Below, piece after piece: positions 1-9,091 of a stretch of 64,000 nucleotides of DNA; position 1 is the first letter of the stretch, and every line of letters begins with the position of its first letter. A program made the translations under genes and the position numbers. The stretch covers positions 169,749 through 233,748 of the forward strand of contig LARU01000001.1 of assembly GCA_001274695.2 (NCBI GenBank), given 5' to 3'. The DNA comes from Azoarcus sp. PA01 (GTDB lineage: Bacteria > Pseudomonadota > Gammaproteobacteria > Burkholderiales > Rhodocyclaceae). Below the pieces are notes generated by a model, which saw nothing but the letters and a program-made list of their open reading frames with translations, searched no databases and was not told the DNA's origin.

Positions 1-1218
1 CTGCTCTCCTACACCGGGGTGAGCGCCGTCGCCGCCCAGCGCAGCCTCAAGGCCGAGCTCCTCGAGGCGAGCGGCGCCCAGGCCAAGCACCCGTTCTGGG
101 CGTTCCTCGATCTCTTCACGCAGCGCAAGTGGGCGACGATCGCGGTGCTCGCGGGACTGGCGATGGGGGCGGTGGGGCTCGCGGCGAGCTTCCAGCTCAA
201 GATCGGCGACACCGACCCGGGGGCGCCCGAGCTGCGCCCGGACTCGCGCTACAACCGCGACAACGCCTTCATGACCGCCAACTACGCGGCGAGCAGCGAC
301 GTCTACATCGTCATGGTGCGCACGCCCCAATACGCGTGCGGCCAGTACGACACGCTGATGGCGGTCGATGCGCTCGAGCGCGAGCTGCAGCAGCTGCCCG
401 GGGTCGAGACGACCAGCTCGCTGGCGGGGCTCGCCAAGGCGTCGAACGCCGGCATGAACGAAGGGAGCCTCAAGTGGTTCGAGATCCCGCGCTCGCAGGA
501 GATGCTCAACGCGATCATCACCCGCGCCCCGCGCGAGATGTTCAACCAGAACTGCGATCTTCTGACCGTGTATGCCTACCTCAAGGACCACAAGGCCGAC
601 ACGCTCACGAGCGTGGTCAAGGTGGTCGAGGCGTTCGCCGCCCGCCACGACACCGACGCGGTGCGCTTTCTGAACGCCGCCGGCAACGCGGGCATCGAGG
701 CGGCGACCAACATCATCGTGAAGAAGGCCAACGTGCAGATGCTGTTCCTCGTCTATGCGGCGGTGATCGTGCTCGCGTTCATCACGTTCCGCTCGTGGCG
801 CGCCGTGGTGTGCGCGGTGGTGCCGCTGATGATCACCTCGGTGCTGTGCGAGGCGTTGATGGTGTGGCTCAACATCGGCGTCAAGGTCGCGACCTTGCCG
901 GTGATTGCGCTCGGGGTCGGCATCGGCGTCGATTACGCGCTCTACGTGATGACCGTCACGCTCGCGCGCCTCAAGGAGGGCATGAGCCTGTCGGAAGCCT
1001 ATTACAAGGCGCTCACCTTCACCGGCAAGGTGGTGGTGCTCACCGGCATCACGCTGGGGCTGGCCGTGGCCACCTGGGCGTGGTCGCCGATCAAGTTCCA
1101 GGCCGACATGGGGATCCTGCTCGCCTTCATGTTCATCTGGAACATGCTCGGCGCCCTGATCCTGCTGCCCGCGCTCGGGCATTTCCTGCTGCGACCGAAA
1201 AAAATGGCGCTGGCCTGA
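1..1218 (+). CDS. RND-superfamily exporter (MmpL/HAE3-like), C-terminal half; 5' end outside the window
   Basis: The reading frame is open from the first base, so this is the 3' part of a longer gene; the GTG at 19 is probably internal. The visible ~405 residues hold one hydrophobic segment near the N-terminus, a ~150-residue soluble (periplasmic) domain, and a cluster of about five membrane segments at the C-terminus with the RND-typical GIGVDYALY stretch. This is the layout of the second half of a two-fold-repeated RND transporter, a proton-driven inner-membrane exporter. It ends 19 bp before the Usp gene. Exporters of this type near aromatic catabolic genes are often linked to solvent or phenol tolerance, but the substrate here is not shown. 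Confidence 0.8.
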   Translation: MLSYTGVSAVAAQRSLKAELLEASGAQAKHPFWAFLDLFTQRKWATIAVLAGLAMGAVGLAASFQLKIGDTDPGAPELRPDSRYNRDNAFMTANYAASSDVYIVMVRTPQYACGQYDTLMAVDALERELQQLPGVETTSSLAGLAKASNAGMNEGSLKWFEIPRSQEMLNAIITRAPREMFNQNCDLLTVYAYLKDHKADTLTSVVKVVEAFAARHDTDAVRFLNAAGNAGIEAATNIIVKKANVQMLFLVYAAVIVLAFITFRSWRAVVCAVVPLMITSVLCEALMVWLNIGVKVATLPVIALGVGIGVDYALYVMTVTLARLKEGMSLSEAYYKALTFTGKVVVLTGITLGLAVATWAWSPIKFQADMGILLAFMFIWNMLGALILLPALGHFLLRPKKMALA

Positions 1219-1237
1219 CCCTACGGAGGATCATGAA

Positions 1238-1690
1238 ATGTACCGTCACATCCTGGTGCCGCTCGATGGTTCGGAGCTGACGAGCTCGCTGGTGGCGCAG
1301 GCGGTGGAGTTCGCCGGCAGCCTCGGGGCGCGCGTCACCTTTTTTACGATGGTCGAGGATTACGGCGCGACCCAGGAGGGGGCGCTGATGCGCACGCTCT
1401 CTCCCGAAGCGTTCGAAAAGGAGTTGAAGCACCGCGCGTCGGCCGTCATTTCCGACGCCGTGGCGGCGGGCCAGGCCGCGCAGCTCGCCTGCGAAGGGGT
1501 CGTACGGATAGGCACCGACCCCTGCGAGGAGATTCTTCACGTTGCCCGGGAAAAAGCGTGCGACCTGATTTACATGGCGTCGCATGGTCGACGCGGCCTG
1601 AAGGCCCTCGCGCTCGGATCGCAAACCCACAAAGTCCTGACCCACTCGCCTCTGCCGGTGTTTGTAGCCAAAGCCCACCCGTCATGTTGA
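1238..1690 (+). CDS. Universal stress protein, UspA family
   Basis: This 150-residue protein starts YRHILVPLDGSE, the typical UspA N-terminus. It also carries the C-terminal ATP-binding pattern (ASHGRRGLKALALGSQTHKVL, close to G-x2-G-x9-G-S/T), so an ATP-binding Usp is likely. The start has a GGAGG box about 10 bp upstream. It follows the RND exporter gene closely and probably shares its transcript. A hairpin plus T-run lies just after the stop. Its role next to the p-ethylphenol cluster (stress from phenolic solvents) is only inferred. Confidence 0.9.
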   Translation: MYRHILVPLDGSELTSSLVAQAVEFAGSLGARVTFFTMVEDYGATQEGALMRTLSPEAFEKELKHRASAVISDAVAAGQAAQLACEGVVRIGTDPCEEILHVAREKACDLIYMASHGRRGLKALALGSQTHKVLTHSPLPVFVAKAHPSC

Positions 1691-1703
1691 TCAGAACTAT
1701 TTG

Positions 1704-1754
1704 CTTCGGTCTCCTCCGAAGACTTTCGGGGCGGTTGCAGGGCCCCTTTTTTTT
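1704..1754 (+). terminator. Rho-independent terminator after the usp gene
   Basis: A first hairpin (CTTCGG, 6-base loop, CCGAAG; 1704-1721) is followed by a GGGGC/GCCCC stem (1728-1732 with 1742-1746) and a run of eight T (1747-1754). It lies between the usp stop codon and the 3' end of the convergent regulator gene. Confidence 0.7.
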
Positions 1755-1795
1755 ACCCGCAGGACGAACACGGTTTCTGGCGCTGGCCAAATGAC

Positions 1796-3607
1796 TCAAC
1801 TACCTTCACCTTCGGTCATTTTATATTTTTCGCATCGGTACGCGAGTTGAGAACGAGTGATCCCAAGCAGGCGTGCCGCAGCGGAGTAATTGCCCTTCGA
1901 CATGGAAACTGCATTTTCGACTAAAGTTTGTTCTATTTTCTCCAGCGAGAGAGTCGTGTCATTGCCTTGAAACTGCAATAATAACTGGAACAAATCCTTC
2001 GCCTCGGAAGATTTTTCGTCGACTTCGATTTTGTCATTCTTGAGCATCGCGCGCCCTGTTCCCAGAGCGATGGACAGCACATCTCGGGGGAGGGCTTCGC
2101 CGCTCGTGAATAGATTCGACAAATCAATGACCCCGCCATCATAAGCCGATATGACTCCGCGCTCGACCAGATTTTGCAGTTCCCGAATGTTCCCTGGAAA
2201 CTCATAGTTGAGAAAAGCCTTGATGACTGCGGGAGAAAAACCGATCACCTGACGATTATATTTATCGCAATAAAAATTCAAGAAGTGATTCATTAGCAGC
2301 GGTATGTCATCCTTGCGCGAACGCAGCGGCGGCAATTGAATGGGAAATACGTTGAGCCGATAGAACAAATCCTCGCGGAAACTGCCCTCGCGAACAGCCT
2401 GGCGCAAGTCCACGTTGGTAGCGGCGACCACCCTCACATCGATGCGAATACAACATTCCCCCCCCACTCGCTCGATCTCTCCTTCTTGCAGAGCGCGCAG
2501 CAGCTTTCCTTGCGCAATGGGGCTCAAGGTGCCGATTTCATCCAAAAACAACGTTCCCTTGTTCGCACGCTCAAAGCGCCCGGCACGCGAGGCGCTCGCT
2601 CCGGTATAGGCCCCACGCTCAACCCCGAATAACTCCGCTTCAATCAGCGTGTCTGGAATCGCCGCACAGTTCACCGCGACAAAGGGTTGATCCGCTCGCG
2701 GACTAATGCGGTGGAGCATGTTGGCAAACATTTCCTTCCCGACCCCTGACTCCCCGGTGAATAAAACAGTCGCGTCAGTTTGCGCCACGCGCCGAAGTTG
2801 ATGGCACGCAGAGTTAAAGGCAGCTGAGGCGCCAATCATGGCAGTCTGGTACGGCGCCATCGCCGAATCATTTTTCAGGTCATTTGAAAAATCCCCAGCC
2901 GCTGTCACTGTCGAAGCGCGGGAAGCCGGAGAACCGACAAAATCCTCGGCATTGAGACGGCGCATATCTTCTGCAATGTCATCCCATAAATCGGCTGATT
3001 TGACCACCAACCGGCAAACCGAATCTCCCATCGAGCGGCAACTGATCTCTCGTGCAATCACAAGCTGGCCCAACAACGTGCTCCCATGCCCCATCGCATA
3101 GCCGGTCAACATCCAGCAGGTAGCCGAAGTGCCGAGACCATAGGCGGCGATATGTTCGTCCGCCTCGATCGAGTGGTGCCACAAGTACTCACCATCGAAC
3201 TGCCCTTTTTCCTGATCGAAATGGAACCGTACTGGCTCCACCCTGACCATGCCTTCGAATGAATGCAGTTGCGCTTTATACAATGCAGTCAAAGGGGCGC
3301 CTGGCCACCGCGACTGCTCTATGCGCGCATCGCGGGCGCCTGCAATATAGCCCATACGCGTAAACAACCCACGCGCCTTCTCCACCCCGAGGCTATCGAT
3401 CAGCTCGCGACGCAACGCCCCGAATGCGCTGCCGTGCAGCAATATCATGCGCTGATCGCTGAGCCAGATGTACCCCTCCTCGGGCGAAAACGACAAGCAC
3501 GACGTAACGTCTTCGAGTGGCAGACGGACATTCCTGCTCAATTCTTCAAAAGCCCCGAACTGTTCCACAGGAGCGCCCATTTTTTTCTCACGCTGTGTCT
3601 CCTTCAC
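1796..3607 (-). CDS. etpR: Sigma54-dependent transcriptional activator of the XylR/DmpR/PoxR type, EtpR-like
   Basis: This 603-residue protein has the three-part layout of phenol-sensing NtrC-family activators. First comes an N-terminal XylR_N sensor region with a V4R domain (about residues 35-210). The AAA+ domain follows, with Walker A GESGVGKE, the sigma54-contact loop GAYTGA (a variant of GAFTGA) and Walker B GTLFLDE. The C-terminus carries a Fis-type helix-turn-helix ([21 protein letters not shown]). A GTG start at 3607 is chosen because GGAGGAG lies 5 bp upstream; an ATG lies nine codons further in. It is divergent from the catabolic operon, whose promoter is of the sigma54 type. In Aromatoleum aromaticum the regulator EtpR responds to p-ethylphenol and p-hydroxyacetophenone. 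Assignment to EtpR is from context and architecture. Confidence 0.85.
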   Translation of the reverse strand: MKETQREKKMGAPVEQFGAFEELSRNVRLPLEDVTSCLSFSPEEGYIWLSDQRMILLHGSAFGALRRELIDSLGVEKARGLFTRMGYIAGARDARIEQSRWPGAPLTALYKAQLHSFEGMVRVEPVRFHFDQEKGQFDGEYLWHHSIEADEHIAAYGLGTSATCWMLTGYAMGHGSTLLGQLVIAREISCRSMGDSVCRLVVKSADLWDDIAEDMRRLNAEDFVGSPASRASTVTAAGDFSNDLKNDSAMAPYQTAMIGASAAFNSACHQLRRVAQTDATVLFTGESGVGKEMFANMLHRISPRADQPFVAVNCAAIPDTLIEAELFGVERGAYTGASASRAGRFERANKGTLFLDEIGTLSPIAQGKLLRALQEGEIERVGGECCIRIDVRVVAATNVDLRQAVREGSFREDLFYRLNVFPIQLPPLRSRKDDIPLLMNHFLNFYCDKYNRQVIGFSPAVIKAFLNYEFPGNIRELQNLVERGVISAYDGGVIDLSNLFTSGEALPRDVLSIALGTGRAMLKNDKIEVDEKSSEAKDLFQLLLQFQGNDTTLSLEKIEQTLVENAVSMSKGNYSAAARLLGITRSQLAYRCEKYKMTEGEGS

Positions 3608-3792
3608 CGTCTCCTCCTGTTTTTCTAAATTCCGCCGTCTTTAACTATCGGCATATTGATGATTTTATGAACTGGTTTCAAGAGCCCGGAGTGGTGCACT
3701 GCATTAACTTTTTAACTTGCAGGACAATATTTCCATTCTTTTGCCGTGTCATCGCCATGTTGTCACGCAGCATTCCTCTTAAAAAATGTGTT

Positions 3793-3808
3793 TGGCACTA
3801 GTCTTGCT
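3793..3808 (+). promoter_or_regulatory. Sigma54 (-24/-12) promoter of the p-ethylphenol operon
   Basis: The sequence TGGCACTAGTCTTGCT matches the sigma54 consensus, with GG (3794-3795) and GC (3806-3807) separated by exactly 10 bases. Transcription would start near 3819, about 130 bp upstream of the acsA start codon. This fits the adjacent divergent sigma54 activator. No convincing activator inverted repeat was found in the ~150 bp upstream. Confidence 0.85.
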
Positions 3809-3949
3809 TCACAGCAGCACCAGGCAAACGACGTTCAACTGCGAAGGGTCATTAAAGCCCACTACCGTGCTGCTTACGATGCTTACGAACTTGGCAAGAC
3901 CGGATTGACGCTCTAATCGAAAACAGCTTAATAAAACAGGGATGCTTCG

Positions 3950-5944
3950 ATGATCAAAGAAGGCGATTTGTTATGGACCCCCAGCGCCCACTGCGTTGAA
4001 AACGCGAACGTAACGAGATTCATGAAATGGCTGCAGGATGCGCGCAGCTCGAATTTCGCGAGTTATGCCGATCTGTGGCAGTGGTCGGTAACCGACCTGG
4101 AGGGATTCTGGGGCGCGCTCTGGGATTATTTCTCGCTTGAATCCTCCGCGCCGATTTCGCGCGCGCTCGCCGATCGCAAGATGCCCGGCGCGCAATGGTT
4201 TCCCGGCGCAAGGCTGAACTACGCGCAGCACATTCTGCGGCAGGAGCGCGCCGGCGAAGACGCGCTGATGTATCTGAGCGAAAGCCAGCCTCTGACCGCG
4301 ATGTCTTGGGAGAATCTGGCGAGCCAAGTGCGCATCCTCGCGACCCAATTGCGGCGGCTCGGCGTCAAACCCGGCGACCGGGTGGTCGCCTATATGCCCA
4401 ATATCCCGCAGGCCATCGTCGCGATGCTGGCGACGACGAGCATCGGCGCGGTGTGGGCGAGTTGTTCGCCGGACTTCGGCTCTCAGGGCGTTCTCGACCG
4501 CGTCACCCAGCTCGCGCCGAAAGTGCTGTTTTGCGTCGACGGCTACCGCTACGGCGGCAAGGCTTTCGACCGCCGCGGCGAGGTGCAGGAGATTCTCGGC
4601 GCGCTCGACAGCATCGAACACGTCATACACTTGGCGTACTTGGACACGCACAACGCCGCCCCGGCGGACGCGCGGGTGCGGTCGTGGGAAACCTTGCTGG
4701 ATCACCCGCCGGTACCGGCCGACGAGTTCCGGTTCGAACAGGTACCCTTCGATCATCCGCTGTGGATACTGTTCTCGTCCGGCACGACCGGCCTGCCCAA
4801 GGCCATCGTGCACAGCCATGGCGGCATCCTCCTCGAAATGCACAAGCTGCTCGCCTTCCACATGGACATTCACGCCGGCGAGCGCACCTTCTTCTTCACC
4901 ACCACCGGCTGGATGATGTGGAACGTGGTCGCAAGCTCGCTGCTGGTGGGGGCGTGCCCGGTACTCTATGACGGCAATCCCGCCTATCCGACCCCCGACG
5001 TGCTGTGGAAGATGGCCCAGGACTGCGGTGCCAGTTTCTTCGGCGCCAGCCCGACCTACGTCGACATCATGGACAAGGCCGGGATCGTGCCCGGAGCCAG
5101 GTACGACCTGTCGAAACTGCGTGCGATCATGCCGGCTGGCTCGCCGGTGTCGCCCGAGTGCACCGCCTGGTTTTACGACAACGTCAAGAAAGACCTGTGG
5201 ATCGCCACCGGCAGCGGCGGTACCGACTGCTGCACCGGCTTCGTCGGCGGCGTGCCGATCCTGCCTGTCTATGCCGGCGAGATTCAGGCGCCGTCGCTCG
5301 GCGTCGCCGCGGCGGCGTTCAACGAGCGCGGCGAACCCGTCGTCGATGAAGTCGGGGAGCTGGTGATCACCGAGCCTTTGCCGTCGATGCCGATCGGCTT
5401 CTGGAACGACCCCGGGCATGTGCGCTACCGGGAAGCCTATTTCGAGGAATTCCCGGGCGTGTGGCGCCACGGCGATTTCTTCCGCATCAATGGGCGCGGG
5501 GGCTGCTTCGTGCTCGGTCGCTCGGACGCAACGCTGAACCGCCAAGGCGTGCGCATCGGCACCGCGGAGATCTATCGCGCCCTGGCCACGCTCGACGAGG
5601 TCGAGGATGCGCTGATCGTGAACCTCGACTTGCCACAAAACCAGTTTTTCATGCCGCTGTTCGTGAAATTGTCGGTCGGCGCCCACCTGGACGCGGATCT
5701 GGAAAAGCGCATCAACACGCTGCTGCGCAAGGAATACACGCCGCGTCATGTGCCGGACCGGATCCTCGAAGTGCCTTGCATCCCGGCCACCCTCACGGGC
5801 AAGAAAATGGAAGTACCGGTGCGCAAGATCCTGATGGGCCTTCCGGTCGAAAAAGCGGTCAATCGGAACACCATGGGCAACCCCCAGGCGCTCGATTTTT
5901 TCCTCCATTACGCGAAGACCCAGCAGGACTATTCGCTGGGCTGA
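3950..5944 (+). CDS. acsA: Acetoacetyl-CoA synthetase-like acyl-CoA ligase, likely 4-hydroxybenzoylacetate-CoA ligase
   Basis: This 664-residue enzyme belongs to the ANL superfamily. It has the acetoacetyl-CoA synthetase N-terminal region, the P-loop motif SSGTTGLPKAI near residue 275, the HGDFFRINGRGGCFVLGRSD hinge region and the C-terminal catalytic lysine context LTGKKMEVPVRKI. The length is typical for acetoacetyl-CoA synthetases (~650). It is the first gene of the operon, about 130 bp downstream of the predicted sigma54 start site, with AGGGA before the ATG. In the known pathway this enzyme would activate the beta-keto acid 4-hydroxybenzoylacetate, formed by carboxylation of 4-hydroxyacetophenone, to its CoA thioester for thiolysis. 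The family is certain; the substrate comes from context. Confidence 0.85.
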   Translation: MIKEGDLLWTPSAHCVENANVTRFMKWLQDARSSNFASYADLWQWSVTDLEGFWGALWDYFSLESSAPISRALADRKMPGAQWFPGARLNYAQHILRQERAGEDALMYLSESQPLTAMSWENLASQVRILATQLRRLGVKPGDRVVAYMPNIPQAIVAMLATTSIGAVWASCSPDFGSQGVLDRVTQLAPKVLFCVDGYRYGGKAFDRRGEVQEILGALDSIEHVIHLAYLDTHNAAPADARVRSWETLLDHPPVPADEFRFEQVPFDHPLWILFSSGTTGLPKAIVHSHGGILLEMHKLLAFHMDIHAGERTFFFTTTGWMMWNVVASSLLVGACPVLYDGNPAYPTPDVLWKMAQDCGASFFGASPTYVDIMDKAGIVPGARYDLSKLRAIMPAGSPVSPECTAWFYDNVKKDLWIATGSGGTDCCTGFVGGVPILPVYAGEIQAPSLGVAAAAFNERGEPVVDEVGELVITEPLPSMPIGFWNDPGHVRYREAYFEEFPGVWRHGDFFRINGRGGCFVLGRSDATLNRQGVRIGTAEIYRALATLDEVEDALIVNLDLPQNQFFMPLFVKLSVGAHLDADLEKRINTLLRKEYTPRHVPDRILEVPCIPATLTGKKMEVPVRKILMGLPVEKAVNRNTMGNPQALDFFLHYAKTQQDYSLG

Positions 5945-5978
5945 CAGCGCACGGCAGTCATAAGATCCGGAGACAATT

Positions 5979-7223
5979 ATGACCGACAAGCCCAAACCCA
6001 AGGTGCTTTTCATCGCCACGCGGGACACCAAGGAACAGGAAGCGAAATACATCAGGGAATGCCTGGAAGGGGCGGGGGTAGAGGTCTATCACCTGGACCC
6101 CAGCGTCCGCCGCACGCTGGACGAACAGGCGGAGATCGGACCCGAAGAAATCGCCGCCGCCGCGGACATGACGATGCCGGCAATCCGCGCGCTCAAGCAC
6201 GAAGGCTTGTGTCTGGAAGTGATGACCCGGGGGGCGCTCAAGTGCGCTCACGCGCTGCACCATGACGTGGGTTTGAGCGGCATTCTCGGCCTCGGCGGCT
6301 CGATGGGGACGGCGCTTGCGACCAGGATCATGCAGACCTTTCCCTATGGGCTGCCCAAAGTCATGATTTCCACCATGGCCTCGGGGATGACTCGCCCGTT
6401 CGTCGGCGCCAAGGACATCGTGATGGTGAACCCGGTGTGCGACATTTCCGGGCTCAATTCGATCACCCGCAGCGCCTTCCGTAATGGCGCGCTCGCCGCG
6501 GCGGCGATGGCCCACGACTACCAGTCGGTGGAAACCGGAAACAAGCCGCTGGTCACCATCTCGACGCTCGGTACCACGGAGAAATGCAGCGCGCGCGTGC
6601 GGCAGTCGCTGGAGCAGCAAGGGTTCGAGGTCATGGTTTTTCACACCCTCGGCACCGGCGGTGCGGCGATGGAGCAGATCATCCGCGAGCGCGACGTCGC
6701 GGTGGTCATCGACCTTTCGCTGATCGAGGTCAGCGAATACCTCCACGGCGGCTTGTGCGCGACCGGTCCCGAGCGCGGCAAGGCCGCGCTGGAGAAAGGC
6801 GTGCCGACGATTTTCGCCCCCGGCAACCTCGATTTCCTCGTTGCCGGACCGCTGGCCGAAGCCAAAGTGCGATTCCCCGGCAAGCGTTATCACGAGCATA
6901 ACCCGGCCCTCACCGCGGTCCGCGCCGAAGCCCAGGAATTCCGCAACGATGCCGAGCATATGGCAGCCCTGATCGAGGACGCCAAGGGGCCAGTCAGCTT
7001 CTTCGTGCCGCTGCAAGGTTTTTCGAACCACGACAGCCCCGATGGCCATCTCCACGATCCGTCGCTGCCGCCGGTGTTCGCTGCGCACCTGAAGCAGAAG
7101 ATGCGGGCCGACGTGCCGGTGGTCGAGTTACCCCTGCATATCAACGACGAAAAATTCGCCGACGCTTTGGTCGAGCAGGCCATCGCCTATTCCCGCATTC
7201 GCAGTGAGGCTGCCAGCAAATGA
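5979..7223 (+). CDS. UPF0261 / Tm-1-like ATP-binding domain protein
   Basis: This 414-residue protein is of the UPF0261 (Tm-1-like) family. It has an N-terminal domain starting KVLFIATRDTKEQEAKYIRECL, a glycine-rich GILGLGGSMGTALATRIMQ stretch typical of nucleotide binding, and a C-terminal part with GTGGAAMEQIIRE and FAPGNLDF. The family name comes from the plant virus-resistance protein Tm-1. Its catalytic role here is unknown. It is placed between the acyl-CoA ligase and the carboxylase genes and overlaps the carrier-protein gene by 4 bp (ATGA), so translation is coupled. That makes a role in the carboxylation or ligation step worth considering. RBS CCGGAGA precedes the ATG. Confidence 0.75.
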   Translation: MTDKPKPKVLFIATRDTKEQEAKYIRECLEGAGVEVYHLDPSVRRTLDEQAEIGPEEIAAAADMTMPAIRALKHEGLCLEVMTRGALKCAHALHHDVGLSGILGLGGSMGTALATRIMQTFPYGLPKVMISTMASGMTRPFVGAKDIVMVNPVCDISGLNSITRSAFRNGALAAAAMAHDYQSVETGNKPLVTISTLGTTEKCSARVRQSLEQQGFEVMVFHTLGTGGAAMEQIIRERDVAVVIDLSLIEVSEYLHGGLCATGPERGKAALEKGVPTIFAPGNLDFLVAGPLAEAKVRFPGKRYHEHNPALTAVRAEAQEFRNDAEHMAALIEDAKGPVSFFVPLQGFSNHDSPDGHLHDPSLPPVFAAHLKQKMRADVPVVELPLHINDEKFADALVEQAIAYSRIRSEAASK

Positions 7224-7711
7224 AACTGACCAACGAAGATGTGAACGAGATTCTGCAGCTGCTGGATGCGGGACCTTTCGACGAACTGAACCTGCAGACC
7301 TTGCGCTTCAAGTTGCAATTGCGGCGCGGCGGCGACGGCACGTGGACGCAGGAAGCGCAGATCCTCTCCGCGCCCAATCTGCTGGCCCCGGCCACTGCGG
7401 CCGCCACACCGGCCGCTTCCGATGCGCCGCAGGCGCAACACTCCACGCAGGCTGAAGCGGAGCACCTCGTTCCGGTGCGCACGCCCTTGCTGGGGACCTT
7501 CTACCGGGCGCCCAAGCCGGGCGCGCCCGCCTTCGTCGAAGTGGGCAGCCGTGTCGAGAAAAACACCCTGGTCGGCATCGTCGAAACGATGAAGCTGATG
7601 AACTCGATTTACGCTGGAACGGCCGGGAAGGTCGTGGAAATCTGCGCGCAGGATGCGGCCACCGTCGAGCACGACGCGGTGCTGATGCGCATCGAGCCGG
7701 AGGGCGCATGA
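7220..7711 (+). CDS. Biotin carboxyl carrier protein of the 4-hydroxyacetophenone carboxylase
   Basis: This 163-residue AccB-like protein has a Pro/Ala-rich linker (about residues 55-80) and a C-terminal biotinyl domain. The biotinylation site is ETMKLMN rather than the usual EAMKMMN, with the lysine near residue 124. The start ATG overlaps the upstream stop (ATGA), and its own stop overlaps the start of the biotin carboxylase gene. In the p-ethylphenol pathway a biotin-dependent carboxylase (XccABC) adds CO2 to 4-hydroxyacetophenone; this would be its carrier subunit. It could also be read as an acetyl-CoA carboxylase paralog, but the operon context argues for the former. Confidence 0.85.
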   Translation: MKLTNEDVNEILQLLDAGPFDELNLQTLRFKLQLRRGGDGTWTQEAQILSAPNLLAPATAAATPAASDAPQAQHSTQAEAEHLVPVRTPLLGTFYRAPKPGAPAFVEVGSRVEKNTLVGIVETMKLMNSIYAGTAGKVVEICAQDAATVEHDAVLMRIEPEGA

Positions 7712-9090
7712 CGATACGCCGCATTCTCATCGCCAACCGCGGCGAGATCGCGGTGCGCATCGTGCGCACCTGCCAGCGCCTCGGCATCGAAACCGTCCTC
7801 GCCGCCTCCGAGGCCGATCTCGACTCGCAGGCGGCGCGCCTGGCCGACCACACGATCTGCATCGGGCCGGCGAAATCGTCCGCGAGCTACCTCGACGTCG
7901 ACGCCGTCGTCGGCGCCGCGCGTGCGGCGAAAGCCGATGCGATCCATCCCGGATACGGCTTCCTGTCCGAGAACCAGCGCCTCGCCCAGGCCTGCACCGC
8001 CGCGGGGATCGTTTTCATCGGACCGACCGAGGCGCAGCTCGATGCCGTCGGCGACAAGCTCAAGGCGCGCAGCCACGCGCTCGCCGCCGGACTTCCGGTG
8101 GTGCCGGGCGGCGAAGTCGACAGCGTCGAGGAAGCGCGGGCCCTAGCTGAAAAAACGGGCTGGCCGGTCCTGATCAAGGCCGTCAGCGGCGGCGGCGGCC
8201 GCGGCATGAAGCTGGTGCACGAGCCGGACAAGCTCGCGGCGACGATCGAACTGGCGATGGCCGAAGCCCACGCTTCGTTCGGCGATCCCCGTGTCTATCT
8301 GGAGCGCTATGTCGCGTCCGGCCGCCACGTCGAAGTGCAGGTGCTGGGCGATGGCGAGAACGTGATTCATCTGGGCACGCGCGACTGTTCGATCCAGCGC
8401 CGCTACCAGAAGCTGGTCGAGGAAGCCCCGGCTCCGAACCTGCGCGACGGACTGCGGGCCGCAATGCACGAGGCCGCCATCACTTTCGCGAAGCATCTCG
8501 AATACCGCGGGCTGGGCACCGTCGAACTGCTGGTCGACTGCGAGCGCGACACCTTCTACTTCCTCGAAATGAACGCGCGCATTCAGGTCGAGCATCCGGT
8601 CACCGAAGCGATCTGCGGGCTCGACCTGGTCGCCGAGCAAATCGCGGTCGCTGAAGGAAAGCCGCTGCGTCTGACGCAGGACGACGTGCGTCTCGCCGGG
8701 CACGCGATCGAGTGCCGCATCAACGCCGAAGACTGGACGCAGGATTTTCGCCCCAGCCCGGGTACGGTGAGCCGCGCGGTGTTTCCGCTCGGCGAAGGCG
8801 TGCGCATCGATACGCACATCCAGACAGGCGCCCGCGTGCCGCCGTTCTACGACTCCCTCCTTGCCAAGCTGATCGTCCAGGGCGCCGACCGCGCCCAGGC
8901 TCTCCAGCGCCTGCGCCATGCGCTGGCGCAGTGCGAGATTTCCGGCGTGAGCACCAACCTGCCAATGCACATCGAACTGATGCAGCAGGAGGAATTCGCC
9001 CGCGGCGGCGTGAACACCGCTTATTTCCCGTGGTTCCTGGAAAACCGGGCGACCGCATTGCGCGACCCGTGTGTCGCGAAAGGAAGCTGA
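7708..9090 (+). CDS. Biotin carboxylase subunit of the 4-hydroxyacetophenone carboxylase
   Basis: This 460-residue protein has the full AccC layout: N-terminal pre-ATP-grasp domain (RRILIANRGEIAVRIVR), ATP-grasp domain with the glycine-rich loop KAVSGGGGRGMKLV (about residue 155), the EMNARIQVEHPVTE catalytic segment (about residue 290) and the biotin-carboxylase C-terminal domain. It performs the ATP- and bicarbonate-dependent carboxylation of biotin on the neighbouring carrier protein. It overlaps the carrier gene by 4 bp. Length and motifs are intact. Confidence 0.9.
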   Translation: MTIRRILIANRGEIAVRIVRTCQRLGIETVLAASEADLDSQAARLADHTICIGPAKSSASYLDVDAVVGAARAAKADAIHPGYGFLSENQRLAQACTAAGIVFIGPTEAQLDAVGDKLKARSHALAAGLPVVPGGEVDSVEEARALAEKTGWPVLIKAVSGGGGRGMKLVHEPDKLAATIELAMAEAHASFGDPRVYLERYVASGRHVEVQVLGDGENVIHLGTRDCSIQRRYQKLVEEAPAPNLRDGLRAAMHEAAITFAKHLEYRGLGTVELLVDCERDTFYFLEMNARIQVEHPVTEAICGLDLVAEQIAVAEGKPLRLTQDDVRLAGHAIECRINAEDWTQDFRPSPGTVSRAVFPLGEGVRIDTHIQTGARVPPFYDSLLAKLIVQGADRAQALQRLRHALAQCEISGVSTNLPMHIELMQQEEFARGGVNTAYFPWFLENRATALRDPCVAKGS

Positions 9091-9091
9091 C

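Noticed and set aside
3640..3780. Upstream activator sites of the TTGATCAA-like type for EtpR
   Set aside because: Only weak partial matches (TTGATGATTTTATGAA) were seen; not strong enough to annotate.
3971..6052. A 693-codon minus-strand frame opposite the acyl-CoA ligase
   Set aside because: Its translation is a His/Arg-rich shadow; the plus strand encodes a full ANL enzyme.
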